A DNA stretch of 64,000 nt from NCBI GenBank assembly GCA_033558025.1, contig JAUCEF010000003.1:1-64000 (forward strand). Reading direction: 5' to 3'. The translations under genes were made by a program, and so were the position numbers. The notes under the pieces are model-generated. The model saw only the letters and a program-made list of their open reading frames with translations. It was not told where the DNA came from and ran no database searches. The DNA comes from Phytophthora sp. 'mugwort'. Lineage: Eukaryota; Oomycota; Peronosporomycetes; Peronosporales; Peronosporaceae. Positions 32,411 to 40,781 of this stretch are shown here, piece after piece. Within the stretch, counting starts at the first letter, position 1; each line of letters opens with the position of its first letter.

Positions 32411-35116
32411 ATGCGCCGCCCCGCATCGTCCGCTCTTCCGTCCTTTGTGCCCAACGGCCATGACGCGACAATGACACACGCGGCAATCACCATCACCGCT
32501 GCTGCAGCGCCCGCTCAGCGCGGGCATACGCGCTGGTGGTTGCTGTTCTACGTTGTGCTAGGATGCTACGCTCTCGTCATGCTCGGCTCCTTCGTGGTAA
32601 GCTTTGCACCCGAGCCGACTGCTCAGCAGCTACAACAGGACAGTATCGAAGAGCAGCATCCACATCTGCAGCACCACCAGAAATTTGTGGATGCGGGCCC
32701 CATTAAAGTGGAGACGACAGCGAAGGACCCGAACGAACCGAATGAAGGATGGCCTGTGCAGGAGCCAATGGAAGAAGGACAGGAGAGGCAAGGAGAAATG
32801 CTCAGAGGACTAGAGCAGAAGCAAGAACAGCATGGTGCTGGAGTGATTGGCGCACACGAAGACGAACAGACTGGAGCAGCGCCAGAGGACGTTGCTGGCT
32901 CTTCTCCTGTTCGTACGGAGAAGTCAACCAAGGCTCCTGAGATTACAGATCTGCCAACTGCAGCACCGTTATCTGCAGCTTATGCCACCAGTCCAGCTGT
33001 TACGAGTTCAAGCACTGAGGTGGAGAGTTATCTGAAGAACGACGTTGCGATTCCTACTCGCCAAAACGACGTTATGTTTCTGGCAGCCAGACAAGTGGAG
33101 GAGGACATAAAGGAAACGGAACCAACTAGAGACGATGATATGGTGATTTGGAGCGACAGTGTTGCGGAAGACATTGACTCTCTGAAGGAGCCGAACAAAG
33201 CAGAAGCAGAGGTGCAGGCTCCGCAAGAGAAATGGGAGGTCCATGACTCGAGGACTAATGACGCAACAGAAACACCAGGGCCGTTGGCTACACCAAAGCG
33301 TGACGAGACCCAGACGCCCGTGCGGCGCTCGGATGATTTCTATAAAGCTTTGGACCTTGTGCATCTTCCCGAGACGAAGCCTCCAAATCCGCACTTTCAC
33401 GTATTCCCGGTTAGCAAGAATTTGCCAGGAGATGAAGCCGTGTTAGTCTCTGGGCTACGCAACAACGCACCAGATCGAGATTCATGGTCGGTTGAGGGTT
33501 ATCAACATGAGCTGGATCGCCTTGAGGGGATTAAGCGTGAGGCTAACGAAGAGTCTGAGCGGCTAAAACGCCTTGTCGGCGCAGCAGATAAACTCATCGT
33601 CGAAGAAAAAAATCGGCTCGAGGACAAGCGTGCAGCCAACACGCTAGATATTCGACTGCACCAACCGCGAAGGATCCGAAACAATTTGAAGTGCATGGGT
33701 TGGCGCCAGACTGGGCAGTGCGACCCCTACGGTAAACGCGAGCCGAACTCGGATCTTGCATGCGACAAAATTGCGCAGGGTGGTGTCTCCGGGTACTGCG
33801 AGGTGCTAGACGAGGACACAGGTGATTTGTTCCGTGTCATGCAGCTCAACTGTTCGAGTGTGCGTGAGCACGTGGTATTTTCGTGCGCTGAGGCGGCTGA
33901 TTTCGCTAATTTCGGACTTATGGCTCAAGACGTTTACGTGAACGCTTTAGCGCAGAACACATCGGACTCATCGAAACTGCTGGGCAACAATGGTAGTGGT
34001 AATGGCATTGTCATGGTTGTGTACCCGAAATTACTCTCGAGTGTATTCGCATCGATTAGCGTCCTGCGGTCGTACAACTGCACGCTTCCGATTGAGCTTT
34101 GGATCTCGCAGCCTGAAGTGGTGCGCACGCCAAGTATGAGGACAACGCTGGAGATGTTGCAGGATCGGTTTTCTAATGTGACCGTGGAAACGATCATCGA
34201 CCCAACAATCGCCGGATTTTCTACCAAGATCCACGCCGTCCAGCACAGCAAGTTTGAGAACGTGCTGTTCCTCGACGCAGATAACGTTCCTGTACGTGAT
34301 CCAACGTTCCTGTTCGAAAGCCAGCAATTCCGTGATCACGGCGCTATCTTCTGGCCGGACTTTTGGCATCCCGAGAAAACCATCTTTAATATCCAGCGTG
34401 ATTCCTTGTTGTGGGAACTTGTCGACCTCCCTTTCGTGGACATGTTCGAGCAGGAAAGCGGCCAAATTCTCGTTAACCGGAAGCGGGCTGCGATTGCCAT
34501 GGAGGTGCTTATGTTTTTCGCGTACCATCGTCCGAGCCACTTTGAGCGACTAGTGTTGGCCCACGGTGATAAGGATCTCTTCAGACTAGCCTGGATGAAA
34601 ACCCGGACACCGTTCTACATGATGCCGTTCCCACCTGCGTCTGCCGGTACGGTGCGCGGCACATACAAGAAGCAGTTCTGCGGTATGACCATGGTTCAGT
34701 TCGACGTCGACGGTAACGTGCTTTTCCTACACCGTAATGCTAAGAAACTCGACGGCAAGGTGGACAAGCTGGACCCAAAGTACTGGACGCACCTGCAGTC
34801 TTTTAAGTGGGAACAAGACATTTTTGTTGGCGAAGGCGAGGACATCGTGTTCACAGGCAACCGGACAGCGGTACAGCGCATGATGAGCTACGAGGATATC
34901 AAGCAAAAGTACCAGATCGGCATCCAGCCCAGCGGTCCACTCTTCAAGGAGTTCGACTCGTGCTATGGTGCCGAGTCCAACGTCGTGGATAACTATAACC
35001 TGACCAGATTCGAGGACATGCCCTTCGCTAACCTGGAGCAGGAGCTGATTGACTATGCGCACGAGGCCGCTCTCCTGATGGAGCAGGCGCAAGGTCGCAT
35101 GGGCGTCGTGCATTAG
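32411..35116 (+). CDS. GT71-like (MNN1-type) glycosyltransferase, 901 aa
   Basis: Predicted Golgi type II enzyme transferring mannose (or another sugar) from a nucleotide donor. The start is the first ATG of the frame, at 32411. Transmembrane anchor at about residues 42-65 (WWLLFYVVLGCYALVMLGSF). A very long acidic stem follows, about 66-420, with a predicted coiled coil at about 370-410. The conserved cysteine module begins at about 427 (LKCMGWRQTGQC, then GVSGYCEVLDEDTGDLFRVM). The catalytic domain has GIVMVVYPKLLSS, LFLDADNVPVRDP with the DxD at 622-624, FWPDFWHPEKTIFN, VDMFEQESGQILVNRK, GDKDLFRLAW, KQFCGMTMVQFD and VLFLHRNAKKL. The family call (Pfam Mannosyl_trans3) is from motif memory; the donor and acceptor are unknown. 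It is the longest and most diverged copy here. Confidence 0.88.
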   Translation: MRRPASSALPSFVPNGHDATMTHAAITITAAAAPAQRGHTRWWLLFYVVLGCYALVMLGSFVVSFAPEPTAQQLQQDSIEEQHPHLQHHQKFVDAGPIKVETTAKDPNEPNEGWPVQEPMEEGQERQGEMLRGLEQKQEQHGAGVIGAHEDEQTGAAPEDVAGSSPVRTEKSTKAPEITDLPTAAPLSAAYATSPAVTSSSTEVESYLKNDVAIPTRQNDVMFLAARQVEEDIKETEPTRDDDMVIWSDSVAEDIDSLKEPNKAEAEVQAPQEKWEVHDSRTNDATETPGPLATPKRDETQTPVRRSDDFYKALDLVHLPETKPPNPHFHVFPVSKNLPGDEAVLVSGLRNNAPDRDSWSVEGYQHELDRLEGIKREANEESERLKRLVGAADKLIVEEKNRLEDKRAANTLDIRLHQPRRIRNNLKCMGWRQTGQCDPYGKREPNSDLACDKIAQGGVSGYCEVLDEDTGDLFRVMQLNCSSVREHVVFSCAEAADFANFGLMAQDVYVNALAQNTSDSSKLLGNNGSGNGIVMVVYPKLLSSVFASISVLRSYNCTLPIELWISQPEVVRTPSMRTTLEMLQDRFSNVTVETIIDPTIAGFSTKIHAVQHSKFENVLFLDADNVPVRDPTFLFESQQFRDHGAIFWPDFWHPEKTIFNIQRDSLLWELVDLPFVDMFEQESGQILVNRKRAAIAMEVLMFFAYHRPSHFERLVLAHGDKDLFRLAWMKTRTPFYMMPFPPASAGTVRGTYKKQFCGMTMVQFDVDGNVLFLHRNAKKLDGKVDKLDPKYWTHLQSFKWEQDIFVGEGEDIVFTGNRTAVQRMMSYEDIKQKYQIGIQPSGPLFKEFDSCYGAESNVVDNYNLTRFEDMPFANLEQELIDYAHEAALLMEQAQGRMGVVH

Positions 35117-35280
35117 ACTTCGATCAACCGCAGCTATATCGTAAACCATAGAAGAAGTAGACGTTATTTACCAAATAAAGTGGTTACTCATTTGGATTGC
35201 TTTGCTGAAGAACGGTATTGCCCAAAGTAGAAGTGTTTCTATAATAGAATATTGTTAATATAACTATATACACATAATGG
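35117..35280. other. 3' flank of the 901-aa GT71 gene
   Basis: AT-rich, with AATAAA at about 35174, a likely poly(A) signal for the upstream gene. No gene visible. Confidence 0.5.
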
Positions 35281-35557
35281 TACTTAAGGTGCCGTAAACC
35301 ACGGGCTCAGTGCAACACCGTATAAACAAAGAAATCGAGGACAGAGAAAGAACGTAAACCGGCCTTGACGAAAAACACCCCACCTTAGTACTATCATTTA
35401 TAAGTAAAACCATAAAGATTATCAACTTCTAATGATTTGCATGTACTGACCAGAATCACTCTTTACCACGTAGACGGAAAGTTTATAAACAATTTATATA
35501 GCAATGGGACTTTTACACCTGTTGCGGTGAACCCGTGGTTTACGGTACTTCGAAGTA
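35281..35557. mobile_element. MITE with 36-bp terminal inverted repeats
   Basis: 35281-35316 (TACTTAAGGTGCCGTAAACC...) is the imperfect inverse of 35521-35557. Both share CCGTAAACCACGGG, an exact 14-base core. The inside is A/T-rich and has no coding text. The total of 277 bp fits a miniature inverted-repeat element sitting in the spacer between the GT71 gene and the torsin-like gene. Confidence 0.7.
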
Positions 35558-35662
35558 TGAATATTAACGTTGTTCTTGTATTCAACAAATGCGAATTGAA
35601 CCATCTGGCAGATATTAATAATAGCTGCGAACATTCATTCGTTCTCGCCGCTGACGTAGTCG

Positions 35663-36778
35663 ATGTTGCTGCGCCGCTGCCTCCTCCCGCTGCTCGCGCT
35701 GCTGCTACCGCTCGCCTGGGGACAACAGTGTGTCCATTTCTCCCAGGACGAATTGCTCTCCCGCCTTGAGAGGCGCATACCCAAGTGTCTCGGCCCCAGC
35801 GCTTTAAATTCTGCGCTTTCGACGCTAACTGAGCGCTTCATCGCCAACGAGTTTGACCGCCGTCAGCCAATGGCGCTCGTGCTCTTCTCCAACTCTAGCG
35901 GCTTGTTGCACGCTCTAGCTGGTGCTGTGGCCTCTTCACTTTTTGGTGCATCTCGCTCTCCACACACAGTCCAGATCGTCGATTTCCGGGCGCTTCTTGA
36001 TCCCTCGCGAGCTTCCAACTATGATATCAAACAGACGCTGCGCTCTGCTTTGGCCACACCGCTCCGCGCATGCCCCAAGCGCAGCCTCTTCATACTCGAC
36101 AACGTGCAGACGTTGGACGATGCCGCTTTGCCAGTGCTTGACGTGTTCCTGGACCCTCTCAACGGCAAGCGCGCACAGTTCCAGCACTACGTGGAGGGAA
36201 AATCCAGCCGCGTATTCGACTGCACCAACTCGGTTTTCCTATTCCTATATAAGATTACAGCTAGCCATTCTCCATTGGATGGTGGGGGTTCTGGGTTGTC
36301 CAGCAACTGGCGCGAGTTCTTGATGCAACAATGGACACGATCCGAAGGAACGATTGAGCAATTTACGCCTCAGGCCTTCGTTGGGAGACTCACGGACGGG
36401 GTAGCGGTGTTCCCACCTGAACAAGATGATAGTACTGATACGAGCTACGATGAATTTAAGCAGTCGGCTGAATGGCACCAGATGTGCAGGCTGCAGTCCT
36501 ATGACGTGGAAGACAAAGCTACCGATAATGGAGACCTCACAGAAGATTTTGGAGCAGCTACGCTATCACTCATAGCCGAAAATATTGCTGCTACGGCCTC
36601 GATGATTTCAGGCGCAGTCGCTTTGGTAGGCATTCCAGCATATATACTTATTCTTACGAACGCAAAACGCTGGAACGAGGAGACGACAAAGCAGCGAGAG
36701 CGCGGCGCTATTCACCGCCGCAGCAGCAGCAGCAGCAGCAGCAACTCAAAACGGAAAAAGAGAAAAATGCGCAAGTGA
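35663..36778 (+). CDS. Torsin-like luminal AAA+ protein, degenerate ATP site, C-terminal anchor
   Basis: 371 codons. Signal peptide at residues 1-20 (MLLRRCLLPLLALLLPLAWG). The next part has the torsin order: an N-terminal helix with LLSRLERRIPKCLG, then QPMALVLFSNSSGLLHAL where torsins have the Walker A loop, then ACPKRSLFILDNVQTLDDAA (about 136-155), matching the torsin Walker B phrase ACERSLFIFDE, and then SVFLFLYKIT at the sensor strand. The GxxGxGK loop is lost and the Walker B Glu is Asn, so ATP hydrolysis is unlikely. A transmembrane segment (about 305-332, MISGAVALVGIPAYILIL) comes near the end, followed by a Ser run and a very basic tail (KRKKRKMRK). Torsins are ER/nuclear-envelope ATPases whose partners LAP1/LULL1 have an inactive AAA+-like luminal domain plus an anchor; this protein has features of both. 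Function inferred. Confidence 0.6.
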   Translation: MLLRRCLLPLLALLLPLAWGQQCVHFSQDELLSRLERRIPKCLGPSALNSALSTLTERFIANEFDRRQPMALVLFSNSSGLLHALAGAVASSLFGASRSPHTVQIVDFRALLDPSRASNYDIKQTLRSALATPLRACPKRSLFILDNVQTLDDAALPVLDVFLDPLNGKRAQFQHYVEGKSSRVFDCTNSVFLFLYKITASHSPLDGGGSGLSSNWREFLMQQWTRSEGTIEQFTPQAFVGRLTDGVAVFPPEQDDSTDTSYDEFKQSAEWHQMCRLQSYDVEDKATDNGDLTEDFGAATLSLIAENIAATASMISGAVALVGIPAYILILTNAKRWNEETTKQRERGAIHRRSSSSSSSNSKRKKRKMRK

Positions 36779-37189
36779 GGAAAGTGCCCGTATTGGAGTG
36801 ACAACTGCACTCTTGGCCAACAGGAGGAAATTGATATACAAAGCGGTCCGCGTGCTTGGCTCAGCGATGCAAATATATAGCAAAAGTTGATTCGAGATGA
36901 GCATGCATATATTTGTCCACTTATTATACATGCACTGTACCATGATGGCTTACGGTGTAGACCGTTTAGTGACGGCACTGGGCACCCTTTGCAGCAGTTT
37001 GACGCAAGTACGTCTGCCTGCAACTTTCAGGGCGTAGTTTGCGGATTGGAACTCATTTTGCGCGTGCATGTACCTGTACCTGCTACTTGTGACGGTGGGG
37101 GGAGAGAGAAGGTGTGTCTACTGTAGATTGAGCAATCGGTAGATAGATGAATGCATATATGCGAGTTTTTCCTTTTTGAAATTGAGGCG
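36779..37189. other. Intergenic, no gene seen
   Basis: The 3' flank of the torsin-like gene. Nothing protein-like. The GT71 relic begins just beyond. Confidence 0.5.
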
Positions 37190-37870
37190 GTCACTGCTGC
37201 AGCATATCCGTTCATTGGTCATTCTCACACGTCGTGCTGCACCTCGTCATGTTGTAACCAGCTTTCTGGCTTCTGCAGGCACCGACTGGAACATGTGGAG
37301 CGTGACATATTACTGCATCCACGCGAAGCGAATAGATCCTTGTCGCCGTGGGTAAGTTTTAAATTGTGTGGCGCTATCTGTCGATAAGAAGCTGGCTGCA
37401 AACATGTCGATGACGCCTATGAACTGCCAAACGAGCGACTGACGACGGATGTTGAAGATGGTTTTGTCAGGATGTCAGAAGTTTCTGCCCCCGCCTCGAC
37501 AAATGAACGGGAAGTTCGGGTATCTGAGGCATATTGCTAGCATCCAGGAAAAAAAAAGATCCGCTCGAAGAAACTGTGATAGATGGCAAAATGCTTTTTC
37601 GTTTCGTACCCGAAAGCACGTGTACCTTGATTTCGTGGAATGTAATTGCTCCAGTAAATTTGAGTCTATCAGCAAACTTCAGTGGGCCAAAACTTTTCGC
37701 ACTGACCTCATTTCGTCAGACCGGTATCGTTGCTCAATGGGAAGCTGACATCTAGAAACTTCTCGTATGGCGCGGACCGTGGGATAAGTACTAGCCAGCA
37801 ATCTAGGATACACGATCTTAGCTATGCCATCTTGACCACCGGTATCCCGACAGAGAATATCTACATGGTG
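37190..37870 (-). pseudogene. GT71 relic 1
   Basis: Reading the minus strand through several frames: GGQDGIAKIVYPRLLASTYP and VRAIREVSRCQLPIEQRYR (about 37720-37845) match the start of the GT71 domain; GAITFHEI, then FAIYHSFFERI and FFLDASN (about 37540-37650) match the strand before and at the DxD box, where LDADNVP has become LDASNMP; FWHPDKTIFNI appears as HPDKTIFNIRRQSLVWQF (about 37400-37450); then RFAWMQ and LHMFQSVPAEARKLV (about 37270-37320) and a QHD patch near 37240. Stops and frame breaks are frequent. No N-terminal part is found upstream. Confidence 0.75.
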
Positions 37871-38010
37871 GGGGTGAGACGATGTCTTCTTGGCAATCTC
37901 GTTCGCTCTGACTGACTACCAAAGATTTTGATGCGAATTCTGGCTATTTCTCCGTCCATGCTTCCAAGCTGCAGAATGCTAATTGTATTTCGATAAGTTA
38001 ATCTATTACC

Positions 38011-40215
38011 CTATGATTTCTTGAGCTCCACAGCCTCAGCGGCAAAGCGGCGTAGGTCCGTCTCCAGTGTGGCGAAAGGCAGGTTGGCCACCTCCTGTGC
38101 GTAAAAGTGATCGCTTTTACTAACGTTCCGTTCGCCGTAACAATTCTGGGATTTGGGGAATTCCGGGTCTGCATTATAAGTCTGCACGTAGTAGTTGTTC
38201 CGCGTTGAAGTCTTGTTAAACGATAGCAAGTGCGTCCACACGGCCGAGTCGGGGTATCCGTCAGGCTCGGGCGGTTCCAACGTCGGGGCTGGAGTCTCCT
38301 CCGCCCTTACAATTGCGTCCAACTCCGACCAGGGTGGGATCTGCTTGCCCTCAAGCCGATACCTCTGTCGAATTTGTGCTTTCTTCCTTGATCGTGCAAT
38401 GGCTCGGGTCCTGTAATCAAGTTCTTCTCGAAGAGGTTCACCCATAAGTTTGCGTGAGTTGCGGTGCAGGAACAACACGTCCCCCTGAGCGTCGTGTTGG
38501 ACCATGGTCAAACCGCAGAAACTCTCGTTGATCATTTTGCCTGCTATGGCAGGGGGTGCTTCAATCATGTGAAAAGGTGCGCCAAGCTTGAGCCATGCGA
38601 GACGGAATAGGTCTTTGTCGCCGTGGACGAGCTTCATGTAGTCGAAATGGCTCGGCCGGTGAAATGTATAAAACTTGACGAGTTCCAGCGCTTGCTTGTG
38701 ACGCCGTCGATCAATTAGAACCTGACCGCTCTCCTGTTCGAACATGTCGATGAATGGCATGTCAACTAACTCCCATAGGAGCGACTGGCTGTGAATGTTA
38801 AAGATAGTGCGTCCCGGATGCCAAAAGTCTGGCCAGAAGACAGCCCCGGTTTCGACGAATTCTGGAGACTCGAGTAGGAAGCTTGGGTCTCGCATAGGTA
38901 CATTGTCTGCATCCAGGAACAATATGCGCTCAAAATAACTATTGTAAATCGCGAACACTTTCGCTCCATAGCCAGAGGCGTGCCAATCCGTGATCTCGTG
39001 GAAGCTCATAATCGAAGTCTCATTATCCGTCGCCAGAGCCGTCAGAGGCTTCATGGCGTTGGGGACTGCAGTCATCTCATGGTTGCTGTACCATATTTCG
39101 ATAGGCAATCGGCATCCCAGCACCTCACGCAATGTTTTGATCGTCGCGTACGCACTTGGGATCAACTTCGGGTACACAACCATAACGATGCCGTCGCGCT
39201 GTTTCTGGTCATGCTCACCAGCTGTATTCTCCTGTATATTCGGCAGCGTAAAGCCTGGTGTAAGCGCTTTATCTGCCGCTTCGCGAGCCTTGTAGCGAAA
39301 TTTGACAAAGTTGGCGGCATCAGCGCAGCGGAATTTTGTATCCCACTTGGAGCTGTTACAATAACGCCGCATGACTCGGAATCGCTTCCCAGTCGTTGTG
39401 TCTTCCACCTCGCAGTAGCCCGACTGGCCGTTCGGAACCATCTTGATGCAGGTGAGGTCCTTCTCAGGTTTGCGAGGGCCATACGGACTACACCCGCCCG
39501 TCGATCTCCAGCCCAAACACTTGAGATTTCGAGGCGTTGTATCGCCCTTAGGCAGCAACAGCACATCTCGAGCTTGCTCCTCCGCTTCCTGCTGTTTTCT
39601 CTCCCCTTCAGTCACAGGAGCCGCAGATTGAGAGCTCATGGAACCATCCGCTGCCATCTTGACCACCACAGCTTCTCGCGCCAGATGCAACGCTTCTCGT
39701 ATTTGAGATGCCTCCATGGGGATATCAATCGGCGCCTGAGTAGGAATCGGAGTGACCTCGTTCGAAGTTGCCTCCTCTTCCTCCACCGTTTCTCGACTAT
39801 TCTGCTGCATCTTTCCCTGCTCCTGCTGTCGGATGAACATTCGCCCGTCAACGGTGTCTGGGTGGTTGGCCGCCTTCAAAATCGCCGCCAAATCCATGGC
39901 ACCGCCCTCTTGCGGTGCCGTCTCTTCCACCTGCAACCCGAACGCTGCCACGTTGGACTCGGACGCTTCCGACTCCGCCGCACCCGTGCGCACCACGTTG
40001 AGATTATTCGAGGACCAGACTAGCATCAGCACCACGTACACCGCACCGCCAAGCAGCAACAGTCGAGGTAGCCAGCGGCCACCGCTGGACGGTCGCAACG
40101 CATGGGCGGATTGCGGTGCTCCTCCGTGATGAGACGGCAGCACAGATCCAGGTGCTTCCACCTCTTGTGCGCTCAACGTATTGAGACGCGGACGTAGCAG
40201 CGAGTCCACCTCCAT
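38011..40215 (-). CDS. GT71-like (MNN1-type) glycosyltransferase, 734 aa
   Basis: Golgi-type type II glycosyltransferase. The ATG at 40215 is preferred; the frame is open upstream to 40323 but has no earlier ATG. Anchor at about 49-67 (LPRLLLLGGAVYVVLMLVW). An acidic stem with Gln-rich parts runs to about 230. The cysteine module follows (LKCLGWRSTGGCSPYGPRKP, then GQSGYCEVEDTTTGKRFRVM). The catalytic domain has GIVMVVYPKLIPSAYATIK, CRLPIEIWYSNHEM, LFLDADNVPMRDPSF with the DxD at 435-437, AVFWPDFWHPGRTIFNI, IDMFEQESGQVLIDRRRH, GDKDLFRLAWLKLGAPFHMI, SFCGLTMVQHDAQGDVLFLH and a WTHLLSFNKTSTRNNYY end. All key residues are present, so it should be active. Its donor and acceptor are not known. The next copy (40782-42759) is on the same strand 566 bases away. 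Confidence 0.9.
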   Translation of the reverse strand: MEVDSLLRPRLNTLSAQEVEAPGSVLPSHHGGAPQSAHALRPSSGGRWLPRLLLLGGAVYVVLMLVWSSNNLNVVRTGAAESEASESNVAAFGLQVEETAPQEGGAMDLAAILKAANHPDTVDGRMFIRQQEQGKMQQNSRETVEEEEATSNEVTPIPTQAPIDIPMEASQIREALHLAREAVVVKMAADGSMSSQSAAPVTEGERKQQEAEEQARDVLLLPKGDTTPRNLKCLGWRSTGGCSPYGPRKPEKDLTCIKMVPNGQSGYCEVEDTTTGKRFRVMRRYCNSSKWDTKFRCADAANFVKFRYKAREAADKALTPGFTLPNIQENTAGEHDQKQRDGIVMVVYPKLIPSAYATIKTLREVLGCRLPIEIWYSNHEMTAVPNAMKPLTALATDNETSIMSFHEITDWHASGYGAKVFAIYNSYFERILFLDADNVPMRDPSFLLESPEFVETGAVFWPDFWHPGRTIFNIHSQSLLWELVDMPFIDMFEQESGQVLIDRRRHKQALELVKFYTFHRPSHFDYMKLVHGDKDLFRLAWLKLGAPFHMIEAPPAIAGKMINESFCGLTMVQHDAQGDVLFLHRNSRKLMGEPLREELDYRTRAIARSRKKAQIRQRYRLEGKQIPPWSELDAIVRAEETPAPTLEPPEPDGYPDSAVWTHLLSFNKTSTRNNYYVQTYNADPEFPKSQNCYGERNVSKSDHFYAQEVANLPFATLETDLRRFAAEAVELKKS

Positions 40216-40781
40216 GCTTACAGTCCACGTCGACAATTGTCTTCTGAGCCGCCAATCTCGTTCCGTCGTGGCATGGGAGCTCACAGATTGAGACGGGATT
40301 TTTGGTAGGGATTTGTCGGGCACACGACACTGTCATTGTGTGACGACAGGTGGCACTGCCACAACGCGCATTTAACAGACACTTATGGCGCCAGTGGCCC
40401 GGCTGTTGATTTACAGCAACCGTACTCAACACGAACTTCGAACGTACATGTATCTACATTGTCTGTACAGTACCTTGGCGCATGCGTCTGAAGCTGACGT
40501 CTACTGTGTCATCAGTGATGATTCATCACCACCAGTGGTGGCACCACGGGCTCAAATGAGCCGGGCAGGAAAAGTTGCTGAAGCGCCGGTACCACATCAT
40601 TACCTTCTCGCGTCGAGACCGCTCAGAACCCCCAGATGCCAACGCAAGCGCCTCCCGGAGGCGCTTGCGTTGGCATGGGAGGCCCTCCGAGCAGCATCGC
40701 GATGCTGCATCGACGTTGCCAAAAACAAAAAAGAGCTTAAGGGACATGACTCCTCCAGAGACGCCGGTCACGCTGAGCTAT
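40216..40781. other. Intergenic region with strong palindromes
   Basis: The spacer between two same-strand GT71 genes. A perfect inverted repeat lies at 40636-40676 (20-bp arms around one C: ATGCCAACGCAAGCGCCTCC and its complement). An 18-bp perfect palindrome GCAGCATCGCGATGCTGC follows at 40691-40708. CCACCAGTGGTGG at about 40529 is a third. Together they can form a row of hairpins. They may be a terminator, a foldback element or a fragile site. No gene is supported here. Confidence 0.6.

Noticed and set aside
38980..40023. 347-codon plus-strand frame opposite the 734-aa GT71 gene
   Set aside because: Arg/His/Leu-rich composition of a mirror frame; the minus strand has all family motifs.
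40216..40323. Longer N-terminus for the 734-aa GT71 protein
   Set aside because: The frame is open but has only a GTG upstream; the ATG at 40215 matches the start of the paralogues.
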